Counted from the stretch's first letter, positions 45,860-54,683 are shown. The stretch is DNA of 64,000 nt from Nocardioides plantarum (GCF_006346395.1 NZ_VDMS01000004.1:62001-126000); one strand, 5' to 3'. Numbers and translations: made by a program. The notes: a model not told the origin generated them from the letters alone.

Positions 45860-45871
45860 TAGCCTCACCCG
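45860..45871 (+). promoter_or_regulatory. Leaderless -10 of the DUF4184 gene
   Basis: TAGCCT (45860-45865) is followed by six bases and the GTG at 45872, with no ribosome-binding site. Confidence 0.5.
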
Positions 45872-46618
45872 GTGCCCTTCACCCTGGCCCACCCGGCGCT
45901 GGTCCTGCCCCTGCGACGCACGGGCCTGCCGATGGCGGCCCTCGTCGCGGGGTCGACCGTGCCGGACGCGCGGTTGTTCGTGCCGTGGCTCGGCACCTAT
46001 GACCACAGCCACAGCCTCGTCGGCATCGTGACGATCGACCTGGCTCTCGCCCTCGTGCTCCTGGCGGTGTGGGTGTGGGTGGTGAGGGACGTGCTCGTCG
46101 ACGTCGCGCCGGACGTCGTCCGCGAGCGCCTCGAGCCGCGGTCCCGGCTGAGCAGCACCGCGTGGGCCCTCGCCGTACCGGCCGCCGTGATCGGCTCGGC
46201 CACCCACGTCGGGTGGGACGCCTTCACCCACGACGACCGCTGGGGCACCAGGCACGTCACGTGGCTGCGCGAGGAGCACTGGTTCTGGCCGGGCTACACC
46301 TGGGCGCAGGCCGCCTCGGGGGTCGTGGGCCTGGTGATCGTGGGCTGGGCCTCGGTCGTCTGGGTGCGGGCCAGACCGCGCGAGCCGCGCGCCGACCCGC
46401 CGTTGCTGCCGCGCTCCACGCTGCTCGCGGTCGGCGTGCTCCTCACGGTGACGGCGGTCGTCGCCGGGGCGGACCGGCTCCACCGGGGGGTCGAGCCGGC
46501 GGCGCAGCACGCCGTGGTCACGGCGCTCCAGGTGGGCGTGCTCGCGGTGGGCGTCGTCTGTGTCGCCTGGTGGGTGCTGCGCGGCGTACGCGTCGCGCGG
46601 CCTAGCCTGAGACCGTGA
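45872..46618 (+). CDS. DUF4184-family membrane protein
   Basis: The 248-residue protein starts MPFTLAHPALVLPLRR and contains ALVAGSTVPDAR (about 23-34) and a THVGWDAFTHD segment (about 111-121) with conserved His and Asp residues, the pattern of DUF4184. About five to six hydrophobic helices are present. The family is distantly reminiscent of LexA-regulated membrane hydrolases with HxxxD motifs, but no reaction is known. The next gene starts inside its end (GTGA). Confidence 0.82.
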   Translation: MPFTLAHPALVLPLRRTGLPMAALVAGSTVPDARLFVPWLGTYDHSHSLVGIVTIDLALALVLLAVWVWVVRDVLVDVAPDVVRERLEPRSRLSSTAWALAVPAAVIGSATHVGWDAFTHDDRWGTRHVTWLREEHWFWPGYTWAQAASGVVGLVIVGWASVVWVRARPREPRADPPLLPRSTLLAVGVLLTVTAVVAGADRLHRGVEPAAQHAVVTALQVGVLAVGVVCVAWWVLRGVRVARPSLRP

Positions 46619-47424
46619 CCGCGCAGCTCCACACGACCGAGGTCGGCACCACCGGGGAGCGCGTCGTCTTCCTCCACGGCCTGTTCGGGCAGGGCCGCAA
46701 CTTCACCCAGGTCGCCAAGGCCCTCGAGCCGGGCCTGCGGTCGCTCCTGGTCGACCTGCCCAACCACGGGCGCTCCGAGTGGACCGGCCGGGTCGACTAC
46801 GTCGCCGTCGCCGACGTGGTCGCCGAGGTGCTGCGCACGGGGTACGCCGCCGCCGAACCGGTGCACGTCGTCGGCCACTCGATGGGCGGCAAGGTCGCGA
46901 TGGTGCTCGCGCTGAGGCACCCCGAGCTCGTCCGCCGCCTGGTCGTCGTCGACATCTCCCCCGCACTCAGCGAGGGCGAGAGCGAGTTCCAGCACCTGCT
47001 CGACAGCCTGGCGGGTCTCGACCTGAGCCAGGTGCACCGGCGGGCCGACGCCGACCGCCTGCTCGCCACGCCGATCCCCGACGAGCGGGTGCGCGGGTTC
47101 CTGCTGCAGAACCTGCGCTCCGACAGCTCGACCGAGACCGGCTGGCGGTGGCAGGCCGATCTCGCGCTGCTGCGTCGCGAGCTCCCCGCCATCGCGGACT
47201 TCCCCGACGCCGAGCTCGGCACGGCGACCTTCGACCACCCGGTGCTGTGGATGGCCGGCGCACAGTCGCCGTACGTCCGCCCGGAGCACGCCGCGACGAT
47301 GCGTCGCTTCTTCCCGCGGACCACCCAGGTGACGATCAAGGACGCCGGGCACTGGGTGCACTCCGAGCAGCCCGAGGCGTTCGTGTCGGCGCTGCGGATC
47401 TTCCTCGGCGCCCCGACGGGCTGA
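46615..47424 (+). CDS. Alpha/beta hydrolase
   Basis: The 269-residue alpha/beta hydrolase has an oxyanion FLHGLFGQGRNF (about 19-30), nucleophile elbow GHSMGG (Ser at about 89) and catalytic His in DAGHWVHSEQP (about 243-253). It resembles YbfF/ABHD11-type esterases. GTG 46615 overlaps the DUF4184 stop by 4 bp; a TAGCCT hexamer (46603-46608) with 6-bp spacing could also drive a separate leaderless mRNA. The substrate is unknown. Confidence 0.86.
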   Translation: MTAQLHTTEVGTTGERVVFLHGLFGQGRNFTQVAKALEPGLRSLLVDLPNHGRSEWTGRVDYVAVADVVAEVLRTGYAAAEPVHVVGHSMGGKVAMVLALRHPELVRRLVVVDISPALSEGESEFQHLLDSLAGLDLSQVHRRADADRLLATPIPDERVRGFLLQNLRSDSSTETGWRWQADLALLRRELPAIADFPDAELGTATFDHPVLWMAGAQSPYVRPEHAATMRRFFPRTTQVTIKDAGHWVHSEQPEAFVSALRIFLGAPTG

Positions 47425-47471
47425 CGGCGTCGAGGCTCAGGCCTGGCGGCCCTCGCACCTCGACCGGCGAA

Positions 47472-48575
47472 TCAGTACGCGTCGAGCCGGCTGACGGTCT
47501 CGTCGAACTCACGGACCAGGTCGGCGATCACGTCGGCGACGGGACGGACCTCGTTCATCCGGCCCACGACCTGGCCGATCGGCATCGAGATGACGTCGGG
47601 GTCGTTGGCCGCGGAGATCCGGTTGTGGGCGTTGGCCACCAGGAGGTTCTGCAGGGGCATCGGCAGCGGCGCGGGCGCGCCCTCCTCGGCCCAGGCCTCG
47701 GTCCACTTCGTCTTGAGCAGGCGCGCGGGCTTGCCGGTGTAGACCCGGGTGCGCACGGTGTCGGACGACGTGGCCCGGGTGAACGCGGTCTCCCACGCAG
47801 CGCTGTTGCCGGCGCCCATCTGGCGGTACTCCTCGGTGCCGAGCCAGACCGACCCCATCCACACCCCGGCGGCGCCGAGCGCCAGCGACGCGGCGATCTG
47901 GCGGCCGGAGCCGATGCCACCCGCGCCGAGCACGGGCACGTCGGGCCCGACGGCGTCGACGACGTCGGGCGTCAGCACCATCGAGGCGACCTCGCCGGTG
48001 TGGCCGCCGGCCTCGTAGCCCTGGGCGATGATGATGTCGACGCCGTTGGCGACGTGGTTGAGCGCGTGCTTGGCGGCGCCGGCGAGTGCACCGATCTTGA
48101 TGCCGTGCTCGTGACACTTGTCGATGACGTCCTTGGGCGGTGAGCCGAGGGCGTTGGCGATGAACACGGGGCGGTGCTGCAGCGCGACGTCGAGGTGGGA
48201 GCGGGCCACCGAGTGCAGCCAGCCGAGCACCCCGTCGCGCCCCTCGCCCTCGGGCAGCGGGGGGACCCCGAGCTTGAGCAGCGTCTCGTCGACGAACCTC
48301 TTGTGCTCCTCGGGGATGTAGGCCGACAGGTCGGTCGAGGTGCCCTCGGTGGGGATCTTCATCGGCATCACGATGTCGACGCCGTAGGGCTTGCCGTCGG
48401 TGTTGTCGTCGAGCCAGGTCAGGACCCGCTCGAGCTCCTCGGTGTCGTTGAACCGCACGCAGCCCAGCACCCCGAGGCCACCGGCGCGCGACACGGCGGC
48501 CGCCACGTGCTCGGACGGGGTGAAGGCGAAGATCGGGTAGTCGATCCCGAACTCGTCGCAGATCGGCGTACGCAT
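47472..48575 (-). CDS. Nitronate monooxygenase-family FMN enzyme
   Basis: The 367-residue TIM-barrel flavoprotein has the family features AGGLGVLG (about 31-38), the FMN-binding AQGYEAGGHTGEV (about 184-196) and AGGIGSGRQIAASLALGAAGV (phosphate loop). It is coupled to fadD19: the fadD19 TGA and this ATG share one base. Such enzymes oxidise nitronates, but several relatives act as enone reductases or in steroid ring cleavage. A role in sterol breakdown is inferred only from the operon. Confidence 0.85.
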   Translation of the reverse strand: MRTPICDEFGIDYPIFAFTPSEHVAAAVSRAGGLGVLGCVRFNDTEELERVLTWLDDNTDGKPYGVDIVMPMKIPTEGTSTDLSAYIPEEHKRFVDETLLKLGVPPLPEGEGRDGVLGWLHSVARSHLDVALQHRPVFIANALGSPPKDVIDKCHEHGIKIGALAGAAKHALNHVANGVDIIIAQGYEAGGHTGEVASMVLTPDVVDAVGPDVPVLGAGGIGSGRQIAASLALGAAGVWMGSVWLGTEEYRQMGAGNSAAWETAFTRATSSDTVRTRVYTGKPARLLKTKWTEAWAEEGAPAPLPMPLQNLLVANAHNRISAANDPDVISMPIGQVVGRMNEVRPVADVIADLVREFDETVSRLDAY

Positions 48576-50278
48576 CAGGCCCGGGCTCCCTGGCTCGTAC
48601 CGGCGGCGGCAGTGCCGGTGGCGGTGGCGGCAGTGCCGGTGGCGGTGGCGGCGAGGGCGAGCTCCTTGGCCTTGGGGTACTGCGCCTTGCCCGTGGCATT
48701 GCGCGGGATCTCGGGCACGAGCGTCAGCAGGCGCGGCAGCTTGTAGCCCGACAGCGAGGTGCGCAGGAAGGCGCGGAGGTCGTCGAGCCCGACGTCGTGG
48801 CCCTCGCGGGCCTGGACGACGGCCGCGACCGTCTGTCCGTAGGTGTCGTCGGGCAGCCCCACCACCAGGCAGTCGTAGACGCCCGGGTGCGACTTGATGG
48901 CCATCTCGACCTCCTCGGGATAGACCTTCTCGCCACCGGTGTTGATGCAGTTGGAGCCGCGACCCAGCAGCGTGACCCTGCCGTCCTCCTCGATCCGGGC
49001 GAAGTCGCCGGGTACCGAGTAGCGCTCGCCGTCGACCTCGAGGAAGGTCTGCGCCGACTTCACCGGGTCCTTGTAGTAGCCCATCGGCACCGACCCACCG
49101 CGTCCGAGGCGGCCGACCTTGCCGACGTTGGTGGTCAGGTCCATCGGCCTGTTGTCGTCGTCAAGCACGACGCTGTTGGGGCCCAGGCCGATGACCGGGC
49201 CGTCGCTGCTGATGTTGTCCTTGTCCTGCATCCCCATGCCCTGGAAGCCCGTCTCGGAGGCGCCGACCGAGTCGGTGAAGATGCCGTCGGGGAAGGCCGC
49301 CATCCAGCGGCGCTTGACCTGGGGGCTGAAGATCGCGGCGCTGCTGCTGATGACGAACAGGCTGCTGGCGTCGTAGGGCCGGTCCGACCCGAGCCGGCTC
49401 TCGTACTCCTCGATGAGGGGACGGGCCATCGCGTCGCCGGTCATGAAGAGCATCTGCACCTTGTCGCGCTCGACGACCTCCCACACGCGCTGGGGGTCGA
49501 ACCTCGGCTCGAGCACCGTGAGGTGGCCGGCGAAGAGGTGCATCAGCAGGCTGGCCTGGGCGCCGCCGTGCATCAGTGGGCTCATCGGGAAGGTGACCAG
49601 CCGCGGCTCGGTCGCCTGCTGGGCCTGGTCGTGCTCCTCCAGCGGGACGCCGGTGTAGAAGTCGATGCCGCCGCCGAGGACCCTCCAGAAGTCCTCGTGG
49701 CGCCACATCACGCCCTTGGGGAAGCCGGTGGTGCCGCCGGTGTAGATGATGTGGAGGTCGTCGGCGCTGCGCTCCCCGAAGTCGCGCGCGTCGCTCCGAC
49801 CCTCGATCGCCTCGGCGTAGGTGACCCCGCCGTACGACGCGATGTCGGCGTCGCGGTCGGGCTCCCCGTCCGACGACTCGGCGTCGGGCAGGACGACGAA
49901 GGTCTTCAGGCGCGGGTGGTTCGGTGCAGTGGCCGCGACGAGGGGGGCGTAGGTGCGCTCGTGGATCAGCGCGACGACGTCGGCGTTGTCGAAGAGGTAG
50001 TTGAGCTCGCCCTCGACGTAGCGGTAGTTGACGTTGATGTTGACCGCGCGGATCTTGACCACGGCCAGGACCGCGACGACGTGCTCGATGCTGTTCTTGG
50101 CGTAGACCGCCACGTGGTCGCCGGCCGTGACCCCCTGGGCGAGCAGGTAGTGGGCCAGCCTGTTGGCGTCGCGCTCGAGGTCGGCGTACGTCGCCACCTC
50201 GTCGCCCAGCTTGACCGCGGGGTTGTCCGGGACGGCGTCCACGGCGTGCTCGAACAGGTCTGCGATGTTCTTGGCCAC
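48575..50278 (-). CDS. fadD19: FadD19-like steroid side-chain acyl-CoA synthetase
   Basis: The 567-residue adenylate-forming ligase has the P-loop IIYTGGTTGFPKG (about 177-189), motif GxYETG-like VGASETGFQGMG, and LLGRGSNCINTGGEKVYPEEVE near the C terminus. The sequence and its divergent pairing with echA19 match FadD19/Rv3515c, which activates C26 cholestenoic acids. It starts at GTG 50278, 7 bp after a TAGTCT -10 overlapping a KstR box. The final 24 residues are an Ala/Thr/Gly repeat (ATATGTA) not found in the family core. Confidence 0.92.
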   Translation of the reverse strand: MAKNIADLFEHAVDAVPDNPAVKLGDEVATYADLERDANRLAHYLLAQGVTAGDHVAVYAKNSIEHVVAVLAVVKIRAVNINVNYRYVEGELNYLFDNADVVALIHERTYAPLVAATAPNHPRLKTFVVLPDAESSDGEPDRDADIASYGGVTYAEAIEGRSDARDFGERSADDLHIIYTGGTTGFPKGVMWRHEDFWRVLGGGIDFYTGVPLEEHDQAQQATEPRLVTFPMSPLMHGGAQASLLMHLFAGHLTVLEPRFDPQRVWEVVERDKVQMLFMTGDAMARPLIEEYESRLGSDRPYDASSLFVISSSAAIFSPQVKRRWMAAFPDGIFTDSVGASETGFQGMGMQDKDNISSDGPVIGLGPNSVVLDDDNRPMDLTTNVGKVGRLGRGGSVPMGYYKDPVKSAQTFLEVDGERYSVPGDFARIEEDGRVTLLGRGSNCINTGGEKVYPEEVEMAIKSHPGVYDCLVVGLPDDTYGQTVAAVVQAREGHDVGLDDLRAFLRTSLSGYKLPRLLTLVPEIPRNATGKAQYPKAKELALAATATGTAATATGTAAAGTSQGARA

Positions 50279-50289
50279 GAGCGCGAGAC

Positions 50290-50303
50290 TAGAACACGTT
50301 CCA
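50290..50303. promoter_or_regulatory. KstR-type operator between fadD19 and echA19
   Basis: TAGAACACGTTCCA is a perfect match to TNNAACNNGTTNNA. On the minus strand its end forms part of TAGTCT (50291-50286), the -10 of fadD19. On the plus strand it lies 10 bp upstream of TACCGT (50313-50318), the likely -10 of echA19, whose ATG follows 7 bp later. A single repressor site could therefore control both genes. Confidence 0.87.
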
Positions 50304-50325
50304 CTTTTTCGCTACCGTCCGCGCC

Positions 50326-51147
50326 ATGACCACCACCCCCGCCGACCGGGCCCCCGAGCGCACCACCGCGGACTGCCTCGTGGAGCAGGACGGGCACAAG
50401 CTCGTCGTCACGATGAACCGTCCCGAGCGCCGCAACGCCCTGTCCAGCGAGATGCTGCGGATCATGGAGGAGGCGTGGGACCGGGTGAACGACGACCCCG
50501 AGATCCGGGTCTGCATCCTCACCGGCGCCGGTGGCTACTTCTGTGCCGGGATGGACCTCAAGACGGCCGACGCGAAGCCGCCGTCGGAGAGCTTCGAGTC
50601 CGGAGAGTTCGACCCGAGCGTCATCAAGGGCCTGCTCAAGGGGTTCCGGCTCACCAAACCGCTCGTCGCCGCCGTCGAGGGGCCGGCGATCGCCGGCGGT
50701 ACCGAGATCCTGCAGGGCGCCGACATCCGGGTCGCGGGCGAGTCGGCGAGGTTCGGGGTCGCCGAGGCACGGTGGTCGCTCTACCCGATGGGCGGCTCCG
50801 CGGTCCGCCTCCCCCGCCAGATCCCCTACACGGTGGCCGCCGAGCTGCTCCTGACCGGACGCACCCTGCTCGCCCCCGAGGCCAAGGAGATCGGCCTGAT
50901 CGGCCATGTCGTCCCCGACGGCGAGGCGCTGGCCAAGGCCCACGAGATCGCCGACGCGATCTGCGCCAACGGACCCCTCGCCGTCCAGGCGATCCTCCGG
51001 ACGATGCGTGACTCCGAGGGCAGGCACGAGGAGGACTGCTGGGCCGACGACGCGCGCGTCGGGGCCGCGGTTTTCTCCTCCGAGGACGCCAAGGAGGGCC
51101 CGCGGGCGTTCCTCGAGAAGCGCAAGCCGGAGTTCCGGGGCCGCTGA
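50326..51147 (+). CDS. echA19: EchA19-like enoyl-CoA hydratase
   Basis: The 273-residue crotonase has the oxyanion-forming CAGMDLK (73-79) and [17 protein letters not shown] block, with candidate catalytic Glu127 and Glu147 ([13 protein letters not shown]). It closely resembles mycobacterial EchA19 (Rv3516), which hydrates steroid enoyl-CoA side chains, and is divergently paired with fadD19 exactly as in Mycobacterium. ATG 50326 appears leaderless. Confidence 0.92.
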   Translation: MTTTPADRAPERTTADCLVEQDGHKLVVTMNRPERRNALSSEMLRIMEEAWDRVNDDPEIRVCILTGAGGYFCAGMDLKTADAKPPSESFESGEFDPSVIKGLLKGFRLTKPLVAAVEGPAIAGGTEILQGADIRVAGESARFGVAEARWSLYPMGGSAVRLPRQIPYTVAAELLLTGRTLLAPEAKEIGLIGHVVPDGEALAKAHEIADAICANGPLAVQAILRTMRDSEGRHEEDCWADDARVGAAVFSSEDAKEGPRAFLEKRKPEFRGR

Positions 51148-51185
51148 CCTGTTTCCGCAGGCGGGAGACGGGAGACTGTCGGACC

Positions 51186-51788
51186 ATGCGCTCTCGCAAC
51201 GTCGTCATCGGTGTGGTCTCCTCCGTGGCGGTCGTCGCCGTCGCCATCGGCCTGCTCCTCGTCCTGGGTCCGTACGACGGCGACGAGGTCGCGCTGCCCG
51301 AGCGGGTCGGAGACCTGGTCGCCACCGACGTCGCCGCGGCGTACCCGGACGACAAGGACTCGTCGAAGGCCATCGAGGGTGCGCGATCGGCGGCCGACTA
51401 CAACAGCGACGCCTACGCCGACGTCTTCGACGGGGCTGCGGTCGACACCCGGGTCTACACCGACGACGAGCTGCGCCTGTTCGTCACGGCCACGGCCGTG
51501 CGCGCCGACGCGGGCCCGCTGCTGCCGCAGAACGGCTTCGCCGACCCCGAGCGTCAGGGCTTCGCCCTCCCGACCGTCGAGCGGACCACCGAGGGCGACG
51601 TCGAGTGCCTCCTGCTGCGCAGCCAGCCCCCACGGGCGGGCTCGGACTACGAGCCCGACGAGGCCGAGCCCGATGCCGTCCTCTGCCAGCGGCGCTCCGG
51701 CGACCTGACGCTCCAGGTCCGCGCCGCGACCGGCGACACCGACCTGGTCGTCGACACCACCGACGACCTGTGGGACGAGCTCGACTGA
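51186..51788 (+). CDS. Hypothetical exported or membrane-anchored protein
   Basis: The 200-residue protein has one N-terminal hydrophobic helix (about 6-28) preceded by MRSRN, then a hydrophilic, acidic domain with a central Cys pair (about 139 and 167). I recognise no family. It is followed directly by a second small membrane protein whose ATG overlaps its stop (TGATG), so the two are probably co-translated. Confidence 0.75.
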   Translation: MRSRNVVIGVVSSVAVVAVAIGLLLVLGPYDGDEVALPERVGDLVATDVAAAYPDDKDSSKAIEGARSAADYNSDAYADVFDGAAVDTRVYTDDELRLFVTATAVRADAGPLLPQNGFADPERQGFALPTVERTTEGDVECLLLRSQPPRAGSDYEPDEAEPDAVLCQRRSGDLTLQVRAATGDTDLVVDTTDDLWDELD

Positions 51789-52486
51789 TGCTCGCGCTCC
51801 TGCTCGGGGCGGTGTGCGTGCTGGTCCCCCTGGCCTTCGTCGCAGCGATCGTCGCCCTGGTGGTCGCCTCCTCGCGGGCCAGGCAGCGTCGGCTCGACAG
51901 CATGGCGTCGTACGCCGCCCGGCGCGAGTGGCGGTTCAGCCCGTCGGGCACCGGGCTCGAGAACCGGTTCCCCGGCGACCCGTTCGGCCACGGCCACAGC
52001 CGGAGCGCGAGCAACGTCGTGGAGGGCTGGTACGAGGGTCGGGCGTTCCTGGCCTTCGACTACCGCTACACGACGGGCTCGGGCGACGACTCCAGCACCT
52101 ACCGCTTCTCGGTGATGACGATGCACCTCGGCGAGCTGGCCCACCCCGTCCCCCCGCTTCAGGTGGCGGAGTACCGCGGCCTGGGCAAGTTCTTCAGCAA
52201 CCTCTTCGGCAGCGACCTCGTGCTCGGCGACCCCGTCTTCGACGACCGCTTCCACGTGCGGACCGACAGTCCCGAGCTGGCCCACGACGTCCTGACCCCC
52301 GACCTGCGCGCGATGCTCTCGGCCTACCAGGACCGTGCCTGGCGACTGCAGGGCGACTCGCTCGTGATGTTCCGGCGGGGGCAGCACACCCCTGCCGAGA
52401 TCGACGCGGTCCTGGCGTCGATGAAGGCGATCCTCGACCGTGTGCCGCCGGGGGTCTGGGACCGGCTGCGAGGCGGCGAGTCCTAG
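51788..52486 (+). CDS. DUF3137-like single-pass membrane protein
   Basis: The 232-residue protein has an N-terminal hydrophobic segment (about 2-27), a short basic SSRARQRRLDSMASYAARREW linker region and a cytoplasmic beta-rich domain (NVVEGWYEGRAFLAFDYRYTT). This layout resembles DUF3137-type proteins of unknown function. ATG 51788 shares one base with the preceding stop. A longer upstream frame exists but overlaps other genes in a non-coding register. Confidence 0.75.
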   Translation: MLALLLGAVCVLVPLAFVAAIVALVVASSRARQRRLDSMASYAARREWRFSPSGTGLENRFPGDPFGHGHSRSASNVVEGWYEGRAFLAFDYRYTTGSGDDSSTYRFSVMTMHLGELAHPVPPLQVAEYRGLGKFFSNLFGSDLVLGDPVFDDRFHVRTDSPELAHDVLTPDLRAMLSAYQDRAWRLQGDSLVMFRRGQHTPAEIDAVLASMKAILDRVPPGVWDRLRGGES

Positions 52487-52496
52487 CATCGGACCC
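52484..52496 (+). promoter_or_regulatory. Leaderless -10 of the PaiB-like gene
   Basis: TAGCAT (52484-52489) overlaps the TAG stop of the upstream gene and is followed by seven bases and the GTG at 52497. Confidence 0.5.
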
Positions 52497-53135
52497 GTGT
52501 ACACACCACCGTTCAACCGCACCGACGACGAGGCCGAGCTGCGCGGGCTCGTCGCCGGCGTACGCGTCGGTTGGCTCGTGACGAGCCGCGCCGGTGAGGC
52601 CCCGGCGGCCTCCTTCCTGCCCCTCGTGTGGCACGCCGACACCGTGGTCGCCCACCTCGCGAAGGCCAACCCCCACTGGCGTGAGATCGAGGACGACTCA
52701 CCCGCGTTGCTCATCGTGACGGGCCCCGACGCCTACGTCTCGCCCAGCTGGTACGCCGCCAAGGCCGAGCACGGCAAGGTGGTGCCCACGTGGAACTACA
52801 GCGCCGTCCACCTCACGGGCACGGCTCGGGTGCATCACGAGCCGGCGTGGTTGCGCAGCGCGGTGACGAGCCTGACCGACGAGCACGAGGCCCCGCGGGA
52901 CCAGCCCTGGCAGGTCGACGACGCTCCCGATCCATTCATCGAAGGGCAGCTGCGCGGGATCGTCGGCATCGAGCTGACGGTCACCGGCGTGGAGGGCAAG
53001 GCCAAGCTCAGCCAGAACCGCTCGGTCGCCGACCGTGAGGGCGTGGTCGAGGGTCTGCGTGCCGACGGCCGGTCGGGCGACCTGGCAGTGGCCGAGGCGA
53101 TGGCCGCATCTCTCCACGGCGTCTCGGAGGACTGA
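52497..53135 (+). CDS. PaiB-family FMN-binding protein
   Basis: The 212-residue protein starts VYTPPFNRTDDE and has the split-barrel FMN-fold segments ASFLPLVWH, AHLAKANPHWRE and PTWNYSAVHLTGTARV, with C-terminal KAKLSQNRSVADREGV, all typical of PaiB. In Bacillus PaiB is a negative transcriptional effector of unknown mechanism; FMN or heme binding is predicted for relatives. GTG 52497 is chosen for its position behind a -10 and the canonical N terminus. Confidence 0.87.
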   Translation: MYTPPFNRTDDEAELRGLVAGVRVGWLVTSRAGEAPAASFLPLVWHADTVVAHLAKANPHWREIEDDSPALLIVTGPDAYVSPSWYAAKAEHGKVVPTWNYSAVHLTGTARVHHEPAWLRSAVTSLTDEHEAPRDQPWQVDDAPDPFIEGQLRGIVGIELTVTGVEGKAKLSQNRSVADREGVVEGLRADGRSGDLAVAEAMAASLHGVSED

Positions 53136-53149
53136 CGGGTACGCCGCGC

Positions 53150-53346
53150 TGCCGCGCCCGACCCTCAGGAGAGAGTCTTCGACCCGGAGATCAGGGCGGT
53201 GGACGCGGACCCGGTCGATGAGATCGCGCAGGTCGGCGTCCCGCGTCGGTACGGCCGCGAACGCCAGCACGGACTCACGAGGCGGCACGACGGCCCCATC
53301 CACAGGCTCAAGGAGGACGTTGAAGTCGAGCGTGCGTTCGAATAGA
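53150..53346 (-). pseudogene. Possible decayed coding remnant in the PaiB/HNH gap
   Basis: The minus strand reads for about 65 codons without a stop as FERTLDFNVLLEPVDGAV then a hydrophilic helix-like stretch (DLRDLIDRVRVHRP). Third positions are roughly four-fifths G or C, lower than in neighbouring genes. There is no start codon or ribosome-binding site at its head, and the promoter of the HNH gene overlaps it. It may be a gene fragment or chance. Confidence 0.25.
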
Positions 53347-53348
53347 AT
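53320..53348 (+). promoter_or_regulatory. Promoter of the HNH gene with a LexA-like box filling the spacer
   Basis: TTGAAG (53320-53325) and TAGAAT (53343-53348) form a -35/-10 pair with a 17-bp spacer. The spacer begins with TCGAGCGTGCGTTCGA (53326-53341), which matches TCGAACNNNNGTTCGA at 11 of 12 defined positions. The ATG lies 6 bp after the -10, so the mRNA is probably leaderless. SOS control of 13E12-type genes is known in mycobacteria. Confidence 0.7.
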
Positions 53349-53354
53349 CGGAGC

Positions 53355-54683
53355 ATGCAACTCTCGGCCGCGATCGACGACTTCCGTCGTCTGCTCCTCG
53401 CTGCCGACGACACCTCCCACCGCACCAAGGAGGCCGACGTCGAGCGGGTCGAGATCCTCAGGGCCTTGGAGGACCTCAAGGCCGCCGCCTGCGCCGTCCA
53501 GGCCGCGACCGCGGTCGCATTCGATGCGTCCCAGAGGGCGCAGCAGTCGGCCGTCGGCGTCGGACCCTCGCGACAGGGTCGCGGGGTGGGCGCTCAGGTC
53601 GCGCTCGCCCGCCGGGAGTCGCCCCACCGGGGCCAGGTCCTGCTCGGCATGGCCAAGGACCTCCTGGCCGAGCTCCCCCACACGTTCGCAGCCCTACGCG
53701 AGGGGCGCCTGAGCGAATACCGTGCCCAGGTCGTCGTGACCGCGACGTCGGGTCTCGACCCGGAGCACCGGGCCGCGGTCGACGCCGAGCTGTGCGGCGA
53801 CCCGGCGACGCTGTGGGGCGTCGGCACTCGACGTCTGGACGGCATGGCGCGGCGCGCCGCCCAGCGACTCGACCCCGCGGGCGCCGTACGCCGCAACCGG
53901 CGCGCGGTGGGAGAGCGCCACGTGTCGACCCGGCCCGCCCCCGACGGGATGGTCTACGTCACGGCCCTGGTACCGCTCGTGCAGGGTGTCGCGACGTACG
54001 CCGCGCTCAAGCGCACCGCCGACCAGGTCGTCGGAGCGGGCGACCCGCTCGGACGCACCCGCAGCCAGGTGATGGCCGACGTGCTCGTCGAGCGAGTGAC
54101 CGGCCAGGCGTCCGCCGACGACACCCCGGTGCAGGTCGACCTCGTGCTGTCCGACACCAGCCTCGTCGGCGGCGGCACCGAGCCGGCACTCGTGCCCGGC
54201 CATGGCGACGTACCTGCCGAGATCGCCCGCCATCTCGTCGCCCATGCCGTCGACCTCGGTGCCGCGTGGGTCCGCCGCTTCTACGCCGACCCCAGCGGCC
54301 GGCTCGTCGCCCTCAGCACCACCCAGCGCCTGACCGGCACCGGTCTCTCGACGTTCCTGCGCATCCGCGACCAGGGCATCTGTCGCACGCCGTGGTGCGA
54401 CGCCCCGATCCGCCATGACGACCACGTCCGGCCGGCAGCACGGGGCGGACCGACCTCGGACTCCAACACCCAAGGACTCTGCGAGGCCTGCGACTACGCC
54501 AAGCAGGCGCCAGACTGGCGTCAGCTGGTGGTCGACGACGCGAGCGGCCGGCACCGGGTCGACACGTTCACCCCGACGGGGCACCACTACGTCTCGGTGG
54601 CTCCAATGCCGCCACGACCGGCCCGGCCACCGGACGTGGGGTCCGTCGGCGAGCGGTTGCTCGGCGAGCTGCTCGCAGCCTGA
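53355..54683 (+). CDS. HNH endonuclease signature protein, DUF222/13E12 family
   Basis: The 442-residue protein has an N-terminal DUF222 helical region (about 5-330) and a C-terminal HNH nuclease motif with CRTPWCDAPIRHDDHVRP (Cys, His pairs) followed by CEACDYAK. This is the architecture of the mycobacterial 13E12 repeat family, often multicopy in actinobacteria. Its target is unknown; a selfish or damage-response role is possible. It ends 3 bp from the convergent FadD8-like gene. Confidence 0.9.
   Translation: MQLSAAIDDFRRLLLAADDTSHRTKEADVERVEILRALEDLKAAACAVQAATAVAFDASQRAQQSAVGVGPSRQGRGVGAQVALARRESPHRGQVLLGMAKDLLAELPHTFAALREGRLSEYRAQVVVTATSGLDPEHRAAVDAELCGDPATLWGVGTRRLDGMARRAAQRLDPAGAVRRNRRAVGERHVSTRPAPDGMVYVTALVPLVQGVATYAALKRTADQVVGAGDPLGRTRSQVMADVLVERVTGQASADDTPVQVDLVLSDTSLVGGGTEPALVPGHGDVPAEIARHLVAHAVDLGAAWVRRFYADPSGRLVALSTTQRLTGTGLSTFLRIRDQGICRTPWCDAPIRHDDHVRPAARGGPTSDSNTQGLCEACDYAKQAPDWRQLVVDDASGRHRVDTFTPTGHHYVSVAPMPPRPARPPDVGSVGERLLGELLAA

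Noticed and set aside
45520..45871. CRISPR array
   Set aside because: Units are contiguous 51-52-bp copies and octamers without unique spacers, and no cas gene is present.
47472..48575. IpdC (steroid ring C/D enzyme)
   Set aside because: The N-terminal and C-terminal segments look like the general nitronate monooxygenase family; operon position alone does not justify the name.
53165..53479. 104-codon minus-strand frame over the HNH gene start
   Set aside because: Ser/Arg-rich shadow crossing the HNH promoter and coding start; a different frame in the gap looks more coding-like.
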